Shown here piece by piece: positions 16,937-25,134 of a stretch of 48,398 nucleotides of DNA. The notes under the pieces were generated by a model, which was given only the letters and a program-made list of their open reading frames with translations, made no database searches and was not told the DNA's origin. Source of the DNA: JABHQR01 sp043812455 (GTDB lineage: Archaea > Nanobdellota > Nanobdellia > Woesearchaeales > GW2011-AR9); the NCBI GenBank assembly GCA_043812455.1, contig JBDRMB010000024.1, forward strand, positions 1 through 48,398. Direction: 5' to 3'. The position numbers were made by a program, and so were the translations under genes. Each line of letters begins with the position of its first letter. Positions within the stretch are counted from its first letter, which is position 1.

Positions 16937-17450
16937 GGAACTGTTAAAGAGTTTAGAGAACTCAGACGTTTTTTTAGATTGGAAGAAAGCCCATTTTAAA
17001 GCTTACTTATCCCACTTCTTTGTACAAGTAAGTTCTGACTTAGAAATTAAAGCTGCATGGGAAATAGGTTATTATAACCCTGAAGATGAAAAAGTTAGCA
17101 CATTTAGTTTGGACGATGATAATGAATTTTTCTTGAAAGATTCTGATGACGTTTTTAAGAAAGATGAAAGTAAGGTTGAAAAATTAAAGTTAAATGATGT
17201 TAAGCTTGTTTATAATGAAGCTACTGATAAATTTAGAAAATTGGTTCTTAAAGAATTTCCAAGCGTGATGTCAATGTTAGGTGATGGTTTTGTAATCTTA
17301 CAAAATATTAAAGGGCAAAATACTTGGAACTTAACTTTGGTCACACAGAAACTTACCATGGTCAATATAAAGATTGATACTGACAAAGGTAAGCTTATCA
17401 AGAAAGATGAAATTAATTTTTTGTATCCAGGCCAAAGTAAAGCTAGTTGA
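16929..17450 (+). CDS. Hypothetical protein coupled to TFS, 173 aa
   Basis: Start set at ATG 16929, 8 nt inside the end of tfs; the longer frame upstream only shadows tfs. The protein begins MLKELLKSLENSDVFLDWKK and is a soluble mix of helices and strands, with acidic centre (DDDNEFFLKDSDD) and a C-terminal beta region (NLTLVTQKLTMVNIKID). It resembles no family I can name. The tight overlap implies coupled translation and possibly a role in transcription or its quality control (inference). Confidence 0.75.
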   Translation: MLKELLKSLENSDVFLDWKKAHFKAYLSHFFVQVSSDLEIKAAWEIGYYNPEDEKVSTFSLDDDNEFFLKDSDDVFKKDESKVEKLKLNDVKLVYNEATDKFRKLVLKEFPSVMSMLGDGFVILQNIKGQNTWNLTLVTQKLTMVNIKIDTDKGKLIKKDEINFLYPGQSKAS

Positions 17451-17570
17451 TTTTTGATTAAAAATATTAATCATTGATTTTATTTCTATAGTTTCATATC
17501 TTAGTGGTACTGTGACATTCTGGAGAGTAGTGATAACAAAAAATTATTTTTCAAAAGTGGTATCGGGTTG

Positions 17571-17586
17571 TAGAATATATATTCTA
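17571..17586. promoter_or_regulatory. 16-bp perfect palindrome, possible operator
   Basis: TAGAATATATATTCTA reads the same on both strands. It lies about 70-90 nt upstream of a 27-residue gene, ahead of TATA-like TTTAAATA (about 17598-17605). The position fits a dimeric-regulator site; AT-rich chance palindromes are possible. Confidence 0.4.
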
Positions 17587-17657
17587 GAGTAGTATAGTTT
17601 AAATAGGGTAAGCGTTTCTTAAATTTCAAAGAGTTTGTTAAAAAAGAGGTGATGTTT

Positions 17658-17741
17658 ATGGCAGTATCTTATCAAGCGCAAGTTGGTTGTAAAAAATTAA
17701 ATTCATTCTTAGTAAAGGAAAGTAAGGACGAAGAAGAGTAG
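17658..17741 (+). CDS. 27-residue small protein
   Basis: ATG 17658 to TAG 17741 follows the strong ribosome binding site GAGGTGAT (17646-17653). The product begins MAVSYQAQVGCKKLN and ends in KDEEE, an amphipathic helix-like peptide with one cysteine and no membrane segment. The strong translation signal and the promoter-like DNA upstream support a real gene; function unknown. Confidence 0.6.
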   Translation: MAVSYQAQVGCKKLNSFLVKESKDEEE

Positions 17742-17790
17742 TTTTTCGTTTAAGTTTTCTTAATTCATTTCTTGATTAGAGGTTTACTAA

Positions 17791-18252
17791 ATGAAATTTA
17801 AAGTTCCTAAAAAATATGGACAATACAAAGTTAGTAGATGCTCTTTTTGCGGTAAAGTTGCCACTTGTAAAAATGAACAAGGTGCAGAAGTTTGTCCGGC
17901 TCATAAGAAAAATGTGGTCGAAGAAATTAGGTGCAAGTGCGGTTCTTGGCTAGAACTTAAGGATGGAAAATTTGGTCCATACTTCAATTGTTTGAACTGC
18001 GGTAATATAAATTTTCAGAAAGGAATGGAAATGAAAAGTTTGCCAATCAATCAAAATTTGCAAAATGCGAATGGTTTAGTGAAAGAAAATATGGTCAAAG
18101 AAAATAAAAGCATAGTTAAAGAAAATACTAATGTTAAACCCGAACCAAAGAAGTACTCTGGCTATCCACACAATTACCAATTAGAAAAAGAAAAGAATAA
18201 AGGTAAGAAAGAAATAGTTATCAGTTCTCGTGATGTGGATTATTTTTGTTGA
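17791..18252 (+). CDS. Double zinc-finger protein, 153 aa
   Basis: Two metal sites: C17-x2-C20 with C26 and C35-x2-H38, then C48-x-C50 with C67-x2-C70. The second (CKCGSWLELKDGKFGPYFNC) strongly resembles the C-terminal zinc finger of topoisomerase IA (zf-C4_Topoisom), which binds single-stranded DNA. The Lys/Asn-rich tail is probably disordered, with a repeated VKEN motif (LVKEN, MVKEN, IVKEN). An AGAGG lies upstream of the ATG. Nucleic-acid binding is likely; the partner is unknown. Its end overlaps the convergent kinase-like gene by 13 nt. Confidence 0.72.
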   Translation: MKFKVPKKYGQYKVSRCSFCGKVATCKNEQGAEVCPAHKKNVVEEIRCKCGSWLELKDGKFGPYFNCLNCGNINFQKGMEMKSLPINQNLQNANGLVKENMVKENKSIVKENTNVKPEPKKYSGYPHNYQLEKEKNKGKKEIVISSRDVDYFC

Positions 18253-19205
18253 GCATTTTCCTTTAAAATTTGAAAAAGTCTTCTTAACATTTGTTGCTTA
18301 ATTTCTGTAATACTTCCATAAATATTGAACCTAGTCAATTCTGGAACTTTTCCACCATGAAGATTAACACCATCTTGATATAATCCTTCTAGCCAACCTT
18401 CCTGAGAATAGCGTCTATTAACAAACAATTGATAATCAGCATTCTTTTCATGATCGTCTATATCTCGGCCACCACTACGCTGTTTTTTTAGTTGTAGGTA
18501 TTGTTCTTTTTTCCATTCATTACCTGCACAAACTATGAACAGATGTGTAGGAGCATAACTGAACGCAAATTTATGTCCTGGCAAATTAAGATAATCTTCA
18601 CGGGAAATTCCTTGAGGTAACAAAACAGGATTATAAATTTGGTAACATGCAGATTCTTCACTTCTGCTTCGGATAATAACCTTATTAGCTTCTCTCAGTG
18701 CTTTTCTGAATCTTAAAAATTCATCAGTTCGGTAAGCCTGATGAGATAAAGCTGCTGCAACAGGATGTAAACTTGAACCATACTTGGTACGTTGCTGCTC
18801 AATAGTTCTGTTAACTTGCCCAGCACCGCGTTTAGTTGGTTCTTCCATAACCCAAACATCTGCAGAATTAGGATCAATGTAGGTACTAACACTATTGTTT
18901 ATGCAAGATGCTACTTGAAGGTCCTGATTAGTTCCACCACCGTGTAAAAGTTCCATTGATTGAGAAATAAATTCTTGTTTATCTTGTTCTGGTACGTTAG
19001 GATCATTAAGGAAATCCTGCATTCGTTCATGGTTCTGGTTAAATTTACTGAATCTTTGAGCATGAAACAAGGCGTGCAGTTCTGAACCTCTGAGATCTCT
19101 TATTTTCCAGTTAATATCGCGAAAGAATTGTACAATACTTTTTACTTGAGTGCTGGTACCAGACATGTCTGGTCCGCCAATTACTAAATCTACACAGGAT
19201 TTCAT
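18240..19205 (-). CDS. Thymidylate-kinase-like P-loop protein with altered Walker A
   Basis: 321 aa, longer than the usual about 210 of dTMP kinase. The N-terminus IGGPDMSGTSTQ (residues 9-20) aligns with the P-loop GxDGSGKST, but Thr replaces the catalytic lysine. Other family-like parts are VMEEPTKRGAGQ (the EP-T-R of the TMP site) and RSRSEESACYQIY (like DRY-x-SS-x-AYQ). It may phosphorylate a deoxynucleotide, or be a regulatory pseudokinase. It is divergent from a kinase/dCMP-deaminase fusion, which fits dTTP synthesis. Confidence 0.7.
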   Translation of the reverse strand: MKSCVDLVIGGPDMSGTSTQVKSIVQFFRDINWKIRDLRGSELHALFHAQRFSKFNQNHERMQDFLNDPNVPEQDKQEFISQSMELLHGGGTNQDLQVASCINNSVSTYIDPNSADVWVMEEPTKRGAGQVNRTIEQQRTKYGSSLHPVAAALSHQAYRTDEFLRFRKALREANKVIIRSRSEESACYQIYNPVLLPQGISREDYLNLPGHKFAFSYAPTHLFIVCAGNEWKKEQYLQLKKQRSGGRDIDDHEKNADYQLFVNRRYSQEGWLEGLYQDGVNLHGGKVPELTRFNIYGSITEIKQQMLRRLFQILKENAQQK

Positions 19206-19331
19206 CTCATCACCTTACTAGGTTCTAAACTCGAAACTATTTAAAAGATTTATAATGTGCTAAACAACTGTTAAAGAAGTCATTTCTAAGCATAATAATC
19301 ATTTTAAAGCTTTGGTTGTTTGTCTAAGAGT

Positions 19332-20339
19332 ATGATAATCGGAGTGACAGGTAATTATGCTTCTGGCAAAGACAGTGTAGCAGATATTCTTCAGCAGATG
19401 AATTTCTTTCATGTATCTTTTTCTGACTTGATTAGAGAAGAATTGAAGAAAAACAAGATTGAAATTACAAGATCTAATCTTATTTCAAAAGGTAATGAGC
19501 TAAGGACTAAAAATGGAGCAAATATCCTCGCTCAGATGGCTTTAACTAAAGTTCGTGACGGAGAAAATTATGTATTTACTTCAATAAGAAATCCTGATGA
19601 GGTTAGATTGTTACAACAACGAGATGATTTCATTATGGTTAAAGTTACTGCTCCAGATAACGTTAGGTTACAAAGAATTGTTGAACGTAACAGAGAGCAA
19701 GATCCTAAAACTTTGAAAGAACTTAAAGAAAAAGAAAAATTGGAAAATTCTACTGACCCAAATGCCCAACAACTTAACACTGTTGCTAAGATGGCAAGGA
19801 TAGAGTTAAGGAATGATAATACTTTAGAAAGGTTAGATAAAAAAGTTAAGAAGTTAGTTGAAGACTGGCTTTACAAATTGCAGGATAAACGGCCAGATTG
19901 GGATCATTATTTCATGGACATTGCTGAACAAGTAAAAACCAGGTGCACTTGTTTGTCAGCTAAGAAAGGAACAGTTATTGTCAGGAACAAACAAATTATT
20001 TCTACAGGTTATAACGGAACCCCAAAAGGTATTGCACATTGTACAGATGGTTCTTGTCCACGTTGTACTGCCAGGCACCTTGGTAAAGTAAAGTCAGGAG
20101 ATTATCCAAGGCCATGCATCTGTGCACATTGTGAAGAGAACGCAATTGTTCAAGCAGCATATCATGGCATTTCAACCAAAGGTTCTACCTTATACACAAC
20201 TTTTACTCCTTGTACAACCTGTTGTAAGATGATAATTAATGCTGGCATTGTAGAAGTTGTTGCAAAAACAATTTATCCAGATGATGTTGGTATTAAGATG
20301 CTTAAAGAAGCTAAGGTTAAGTTCAGAGTTTTGAAATAA
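19332..20339 (+). CDS. Kinase-dCMP deaminase fusion
   Basis: 335 aa from ATG 19332. Residues 1-about 185 form an AAA_18/dephospho-CoA-kinase-like P-loop domain (GVTGNYASGKDS, 4-15). The C-terminal about 150 residues are a zinc-dependent dCMP deaminase: HCEENA (HxE, about residue 267) and PCTTC (about 293), plus an additional Cys/His-rich insertion typical of dCMP deaminases. It makes dUMP for thymidylate synthesis. An in-frame TTG at 19320 is less likely, since TTTTAAAG near 19300 places the transcript start at about the ATG. Confidence 0.88.
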   Translation: MIIGVTGNYASGKDSVADILQQMNFFHVSFSDLIREELKKNKIEITRSNLISKGNELRTKNGANILAQMALTKVRDGENYVFTSIRNPDEVRLLQQRDDFIMVKVTAPDNVRLQRIVERNREQDPKTLKELKEKEKLENSTDPNAQQLNTVAKMARIELRNDNTLERLDKKVKKLVEDWLYKLQDKRPDWDHYFMDIAEQVKTRCTCLSAKKGTVIVRNKQIISTGYNGTPKGIAHCTDGSCPRCTARHLGKVKSGDYPRPCICAHCEENAIVQAAYHGISTKGSTLYTTFTPCTTCCKMIINAGIVEVVAKTIYPDDVGIKMLKEAKVKFRVLK

Positions 20340-20345
20340 ATGTTC

Positions 20346-20558
20346 TTATCTGTTTCTTCCGACTTTTTCTCCTTTAATTTTTAAGTATTGTTTTGGAGTT
20401 AAAGAATTGCTCCTAGCACTTTGAAGCATAGAATTGATCAGATTTTTTTGCTGCTCCCCCCATTCTTTATCAGAATGTGTTCTTACAAATTCGGCCCAGT
20501 AATTAACAAAATTAATCCTAGATTCTTTATTACTTCTAGAAACTTTAAGCTTTTGCAT
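20346..20558 (-). CDS. Small partner of the nucleotidyltransferase, 70 aa
   Basis: A basic, soluble helical protein beginning MQKLKVSRSNKESRINFVNY, with a conserved-looking WGEQQKNLINSML segment. It overlaps the end of the upstream nucleotidyltransferase gene by 14 nt, so translation is coupled. Size, overlap and partner type suggest a toxin-antitoxin-like pair; this is inference. No recognised DNA-binding motif. Confidence 0.62.
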   Translation of the reverse strand: MQKLKVSRSNKESRINFVNYWAEFVRTHSDKEWGEQQKNLINSMLQSARSNSLTPKQYLKIKGEKVGRNR

Positions 20559-21129
20559 GTTCTCTTTTAATTAGTTCTTTATATTTATTAACCTTTTCAT
20601 AATCAATTCGATCTTTAAAAACTTCTTCAATATGCTGTGCGTCTTCTAAATCTTTATCTGAACCCAAATAATATCTTTTAAATGCAATTTGTCTTTCTAA
20701 AGAAGAGATATTAAGTTTTCCATCTTCTGTTTCAACTTCAATAAAATCATTAAAAACTTCTAAATTTAAGTTACTCTTTGCAAATTTCATTTCAAAGTTA
20801 GGAATAGTTATCCCTTCTTCTGCAAAACGGATTGCCATTCCTTCTTCAAGGTAACTATAAACTTCATCATCACTTTCAGCGTTAAGACACCAAAAGCCAT
20901 TTTCTTTAAGTTCGTGATAGAGTTTAACAAAAGTTTCCTTATTGATTTGTTTTAAAAATGCATCAACATCCTCAGTAGCTCTGGACCTGCCTAACAATAT
21001 TGAAACATAACCACTAATGATAACATAGTCTGTGTATTTTTCTACAATTTTAATAAACTTTAAAACAAATTTATCTAATTCGCTAAGAGGCTTATTCAAT
21101 TTAATCTTTTTATCGCTCATGAATTCCAT
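20545..21129 (-). CDS. DUF6036/AbiEii-like nucleotidyltransferase, 194 aa
   Basis: Carries a nucleotidyltransferase-type core: ISGYVSILLGRSRATEDVDAF (G-x-x-x-x-x-x-G-R-x-T-x-DVD, about residues 40-60), the substrate and metal site of minimal NTases, followed by helices and KRYYLGSDKDLEDAQHIEEV, typical of AbiEii/MNT-like proteins where Asp and Lys residues finish the fold. Such proteins often act as the toxin or modifying enzyme of two-gene modules. The ATG at 21127-21129 sits 23-25 nt from a TATA (TTTAATATAAG), so the transcript is leaderless. Confidence 0.72.
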   Translation of the reverse strand: MEFMSDKKIKLNKPLSELDKFVLKFIKIVEKYTDYVIISGYVSILLGRSRATEDVDAFLKQINKETFVKLYHELKENGFWCLNAESDDEVYSYLEEGMAIRFAEEGITIPNFEMKFAKSNLNLEVFNDFIEVETEDGKLNISSLERQIAFKRYYLGSDKDLEDAQHIEEVFKDRIDYEKVNKYKELIKREHAKA

Positions 21130-21160
21130 TATTGTTAGGGGATTATACTTATATTAAAAG

Positions 21161-21430
21161 TTATTGGAGAATTCTTATCGTTTTCTCTCTGCTCTTCGTT
21201 CCTGACTTAATTTCGACTTTCAATTGATATTCTTTCTTGAAGAATTTGATCAGTTCTAAGTTGGCTTTGTTTTTGTCAGGTACTGCTTTCAGGTAAAGTT
21301 TTAGTAAAGGTTTTTGTTTAGTGTTTTCTGGAATTTCTTCAACAAGTTCTAGTTTACTTGAGTTAGGAATAACCTTTAGTTTGAGAAGATTGTTGTTGAT
21401 GTACTGTTTCAGTTTTGTTTTGGTTAGCAT
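21161..21430 (-). CDS. DUF167 (YggU/UPF0235) family protein
   Basis: 89 aa, the normal length. The family pattern is clear: LKVIPNSSK, LKAVPDKNKANLELIKFF and a C-terminal VEIKSGTKSREKTIRI (S-G-x-x-S-R-x-K-x-x-x-I). The biochemical role of this small alpha/beta protein is unknown in all domains of life. It starts at ATG 21428-21430, overlapping the stop of the YkgJ-family gene by 1 nt (TAATG). Confidence 0.9.
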   Translation of the reverse strand: MLTKTKLKQYINNNLLKLKVIPNSSKLELVEEIPENTKQKPLLKLYLKAVPDKNKANLELIKFFKKEYQLKVEIKSGTKSREKTIRILQ

Positions 21431-21747
21431 TATTTATTCATATTCTTCTTATGTTTATTTATCTTTTCAATCATTGGTTTAAACCAAGGATCTTTTGAAT
21501 CACAGAAGAAATTCCTACAAACTTGAGGTCTGTCTTGATGTATAGAACATTTGCCAGCTTTAAGATAGATACAACTATCGTCATCATTCATAGCTAAGAT
21601 GTTACTGCCAGTTAATTCAGCTTCATGAAAATCATCCTCCATGCCAAACTCTTCAAAAACAGTTTTGAATTTGCCAGACCTATACTCTTCTTCGTTTAAG
21701 TTGATGACAAACAATTTACAACATTCGCCACATTGTTTACAACCCAT
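21430..21747 (-). CDS. YkgJ-family cysteine cluster protein
   Basis: 105 aa. N-terminal CKQCGECC (3-10) with CIYLKAGKCSIHQDRPQVCRNF are hallmarks of the YkgJ/UPF0153 family, which binds zinc or an iron-sulfur cluster. Function in archaea unknown. The ATG at 21745-21747 lies about 25 nt from TATTTATAAC. It is divergent from bud32 and in an operon with DUF167. Confidence 0.9.
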   Translation of the reverse strand: MGCKQCGECCKLFVINLNEEEYRSGKFKTVFEEFGMEDDFHEAELTGSNILAMNDDDSCIYLKAGKCSIHQDRPQVCRNFFCDSKDPWFKPMIEKINKHKKNMNK

Positions 21748-21830
21748 ATTAGGGTATTACCAAGAGTGTTATAAATAACTTTACCTATCATCTAGAAACA
21801 TATTTAAACCAGCTAGCTTTTTCTTACCGT

Positions 21831-22445
21831 ATGGATCTAATCGCACAAGGAGCAGAAGCAAAGCTTTTCCGAGACAAAAATAAAGTTATCAAGGAAAGGT
21901 TAAGTAAAGAATATAGGTTACCACAGATTGATGAAAGTCTACGTAAATTTAGAACTCGAAGAGAAGCTAAGATTTTAGGTAGGCTTGAAGAAATGAACTT
22001 TCCTGCTCCGCACATGGAAGATTTCTCTGACAAACGGATGAGTATCACTATGGAATTCATTGAAGGGGAAAAATTACGTGATGTATTTGCAAAGGCTAAT
22101 GATGATTATCAAAAATTGGCGGAAGAAGCTGGTCGGAAATTGGCAGTTCTGCACGGTAAAGATATAATTCACGGAGATTTCACTACATCAAATTTAATTC
22201 AAGAAGCTAAAACTGGTGATTTGAAAGTTATTGACTTTGGTTTATCATTCTTTTCAGATAAAGTTGAAGATAAAGCAGTTGACTTATTCTTGTTCGATCG
22301 AGCGCTTGAGAGTAAGCATTATAAATTGTATCCAGACGTGTTCAAAGAAGCTGTTAGAGGTTACAAAGAAGCTTACCCTGGCGCTGCTCAAGTTATGGAA
22401 CGGTTTGAGCAAGTTAAAGCACGCGGTAGGAATAAGAATAAGTAA
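21831..22445 (+). CDS. bud32: Bud32, kinase/ATPase subunit of KEOPS
   Basis: 204 aa, full length. Has the N-terminal GAEAKLF (7-13), the KERLSKEYRLPQID loop specific to Bud32, HGD at 114-116, N121, DFG at 135-137, and a basic C-terminal tail ending RGRNKNK. It supports KEOPS-dependent t6A modification of ANN-decoding tRNAs with Kae1, Cgi121 and Pcc1, none of which is next to it. In many archaea it is fused to Kae1; here it is separate. ATATTTAAACC about 25 nt upstream places the start at the ATG. Confidence 0.95.
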   Translation: MDLIAQGAEAKLFRDKNKVIKERLSKEYRLPQIDESLRKFRTRREAKILGRLEEMNFPAPHMEDFSDKRMSITMEFIEGEKLRDVFAKANDDYQKLAEEAGRKLAVLHGKDIIHGDFTTSNLIQEAKTGDLKVIDFGLSFFSDKVEDKAVDLFLFDRALESKHYKLYPDVFKEAVRGYKEAYPGAAQVMERFEQVKARGRNKNK

Positions 22446-22456
22446 AGTCAAACTAT

Positions 22457-23041
22457 TTAACTTCTAGTCCCAAAGAGGAAATTAATTAACCTAGAATAAA
22501 AAGATTTATTTAACTCTTTTTCTAAAGCTTTAATTTTTTTATCTTGCTCAATATGTAGAGATGTTTTGTATAATCCTTTCTCAGCTGTTTCAATAGCTTT
22601 AATATGATAATCTATTGAATCTGAACTAACCAAATCTAAAGGAATTTCATGCACTAATATTGCTCCTAAGTATCTTGGTGAGTCTTTTGAAATAATATAA
22701 CGGCCTTTTGGGTCGAAATTTAAGTGAGGAGAATTGGAATGAATTTCCAAATTATTGGAATCTAAATTAATTATGTAAATCATTTCACAACATTGTTCAC
22801 TAAGATAGTCTTCCAAATTAACAAATTCTATATTTCCAGAACCGTCAACTAAACTTTTGTCAACATCTTGTTCATTTGCAGGATTAAAATTTCTAGATCC
22901 TTGTGCTAAATCTTCTAATGAGTTTTGTGATATATAAGAAAGGATCCTTCTGCCTAAATCATCTGGACCAGCATCTGACTGAGCATAAGCTAACCTATCC
23001 ACATCATCTTGCCTAAATCCATAAATTCCTCTTGTACTCAT
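22457..23041 (-). CDS. Hypothetical protein with STRGIYGFR N-terminus, 194 aa
   Basis: The opening MSTRGIYGFRQDDVDRLAYA matches, in pattern, a widespread uncharacterised phage/bacterial group beginning with T-R-G-x-Y-G-F; after it come strands and a C-terminal amphipathic helix. No catalytic residues can be assigned. It has no signal peptide; the C-terminal helix (NKSFYSRLINFLFG) could lie on a membrane. Convergent with bud32. Confidence 0.65.
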   Translation of the reverse strand: MSTRGIYGFRQDDVDRLAYAQSDAGPDDLGRRILSYISQNSLEDLAQGSRNFNPANEQDVDKSLVDGSGNIEFVNLEDYLSEQCCEMIYIINLDSNNLEIHSNSPHLNFDPKGRYIISKDSPRYLGAILVHEIPLDLVSSDSIDYHIKAIETAEKGLYKTSLHIEQDKKIKALEKELNKSFYSRLINFLFGTRS

Positions 23042-23100
23042 ATTATATCAAACAGATTATTTTATTTATAAACTTTCCTATTTTTATCACTGAAAAGTAA

Positions 23101-25083
23101 TTACTCAACTCCTTCTTCCCAGTGGCCTTTAGTAAAACCTTTCTTGCTCGGAGTCATGTTCTTACCAGAAATAAGCATCTTGTAAAGTTTAACTGTATCT
23201 GCAACGTTCTCATCCAGATCTAAGAAGAATTTGTTGATTCCATTTTCTTTCAATTTCATTACATCGCCAAATAATACAAAAGTTCTGCTGTTCAAGATCT
23301 GCCAATAATTGTGCTCTTTACGTACCGGAAAAGTGTAATTTTTCTCATCTTTCATCTTTTCTGGTAAACATTGATACTTGGTGTTCATTAAAACAACCTT
23401 GCCGTGTGCCAGAACTATGAAATTTTTGTTTTTTAATTGTGTCAATTCTTTATAACTAAGTTCCGGAGAAATTATTGGTGTTGTGTTGTTGAAGAATTCT
23501 AAGTCTAAATCATTAAATATGTTATTGGAGTAATCTAAGTAAATGTTAAGATTTTTATTTTCTTTTTTATCCTTCAATAAGGCATAAACACCTAAATCTC
23601 CAATAAGAATATCTTTAATTCCATAATCTTCAATCAACTTCACTGCTTTATCAACATCAGCATCATTCAAGATTCTTGGAACATACGCTCCAAATTTGTT
23701 TTCAGTATTTGTTATGGTGTTAAAATCTTTATTGAAAATGTTATAAAATACTTTATCTGCACCTTCCACTAAAGCTTGTTCGGCGTCTTTGACAGAATAA
23801 ACTTTGACAAGGAGTTCTTCTTGTTTTGATTTAGTTTCTTTAATTTTTGGAAATTCTAATTTTGAAACTTCTCTTTTCTTAATTTCTATTGGCGCATTCT
23901 TTTCAAACTTTATTTCTTTACCTTTCTTGACAGAAGAAGTTTTGTAAATCTTTGTTCCAGCATTGGCACGGATAAATAATTTAACTAAATCACCCTGTTT
24001 GGCGTTAGTAATATCTTCACCGTTAAACTCCATTCTTCTAAGCACAGCACCGTCAACTCTATTTTTTAACCAGATACCAAGACCGTCACCAACAGAAAGG
24101 CTTTCTTTCAATTTGATCATGTTACTATCTTGCATTTCTCCAAGATATAATCCACGACCCATTGGTTTGTCAGGTGAAACAAGTCCTGTTTTGTTTTTGA
24201 GTAATTCTTGTTCGTCAACAAAATAACCTTCAGTAAATTCCCTATTAAACGCAAGTTTCATTTCTTCAAAAAATTCTTTGTCAACTTTGAATTTTTTCTT
24301 CCCAGATTTATCTGCTTTAGTATCATAATAACTGTCAATTGCAGCACGATAAACTTTTGCAGCAGCTGCAACATATTTAGGACTTCTCAGCCTGCCTTCA
24401 ATCTTGACTGAGATTACACCAAGTTCAATGATTTCTGGAATTTTATTAATCAAAGAAAGGTCTTTCATACTCAAAAGGTAACTGTTGTTGTACTTTCTCC
24501 GGCAAGGTTGAGCACACAAACCTCTATTCCCGCTTCTGCCACCTATTACGCTAGAAAATAAGCACCGCCCGCTGAAACAGAAACATAATGCGCCTTGGAC
24601 AAAGATTTCGATCGGCACTCCTGCTTTCTCAATAAAAAGTTCAATCTCTTTCTTAGACATCTCTCGTGGCAAGATAAGTTTGTCAGCATGGTTGATCAAT
24701 TCTGAATGGTAAGTGTTAGCTACAGCTGCTTGAGTTGAAATGTGAACCTCCAACTCAGGAAAATTTTCTTTAATGATTGGTAAGAAAGCAATCTCTTGAA
24801 TGATTACGGCATCTGCACCTGCCAAATAGATTTGTTTCACAGATTCAAAGAAATCTTTGACTTCATTATTCTTAACAAGAATGTTCATGGTGATGTAAAC
24901 TCTGACACCATTTTTATGACAGTAAGAAACTACTTCAGAAAGGTCATCGTAACTGAAATTATCTGCCCTTCTTCTAGCGTTAAACATGCCGACACCAAAA
25001 TATACTGCATCTGCACCGTTCTCTACTGCAGCTTTCAGGCAATCCCAATTTCCAGCTGGAAGGAGTAGTTCTATTTTGTTCAT
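23101..25083 (-). CDS. Peptidase U32 family protein (RlhA/TrhP-like)
   Basis: 660 aa. The N-terminal 290 residues are the U32 core: ELLLPAGNWDCLKAAVENGA, GADAVYFGVGMFNARR, and the cysteine motif GALCFCFSGRCLFSS followed by GNRGLCAQPCRRKY. U32 enzymes with this Cys set (YegQ/TrhP and RlhA) hydroxylate tRNA or rRNA uridine/cytidine using prephenate-linked chemistry and iron-sulfur; true peptidase activity is doubtful. The rest is a second repeat and a C-terminal beta domain. RNA hydroxylation is inferred. Confidence 0.88.
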   Translation of the reverse strand: MNKIELLLPAGNWDCLKAAVENGADAVYFGVGMFNARRRADNFSYDDLSEVVSYCHKNGVRVYITMNILVKNNEVKDFFESVKQIYLAGADAVIIQEIAFLPIIKENFPELEVHISTQAAVANTYHSELINHADKLILPREMSKKEIELFIEKAGVPIEIFVQGALCFCFSGRCLFSSVIGGRSGNRGLCAQPCRRKYNNSYLLSMKDLSLINKIPEIIELGVISVKIEGRLRSPKYVAAAAKVYRAAIDSYYDTKADKSGKKKFKVDKEFFEEMKLAFNREFTEGYFVDEQELLKNKTGLVSPDKPMGRGLYLGEMQDSNMIKLKESLSVGDGLGIWLKNRVDGAVLRRMEFNGEDITNAKQGDLVKLFIRANAGTKIYKTSSVKKGKEIKFEKNAPIEIKKREVSKLEFPKIKETKSKQEELLVKVYSVKDAEQALVEGADKVFYNIFNKDFNTITNTENKFGAYVPRILNDADVDKAVKLIEDYGIKDILIGDLGVYALLKDKKENKNLNIYLDYSNNIFNDLDLEFFNNTTPIISPELSYKELTQLKNKNFIVLAHGKVVLMNTKYQCLPEKMKDEKNYTFPVRKEHNYWQILNSRTFVLFGDVMKLKENGINKFFLDLDENVADTVKLYKMLISGKNMTPSKKGFTKGHWEEGVE

Positions 25084-25134
25084 TTTAGTGTTAGAAAATA
25101 AAGAGGTTTAAAAAATTAAATGAAGAAAAAAAAA

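Noticed and set aside
17510..17610. Second tRNA or C/D RNA near the palindrome
   Set aside because: No cloverleaf or box C/D pair could be drawn; only the 16-bp palindrome stands out.
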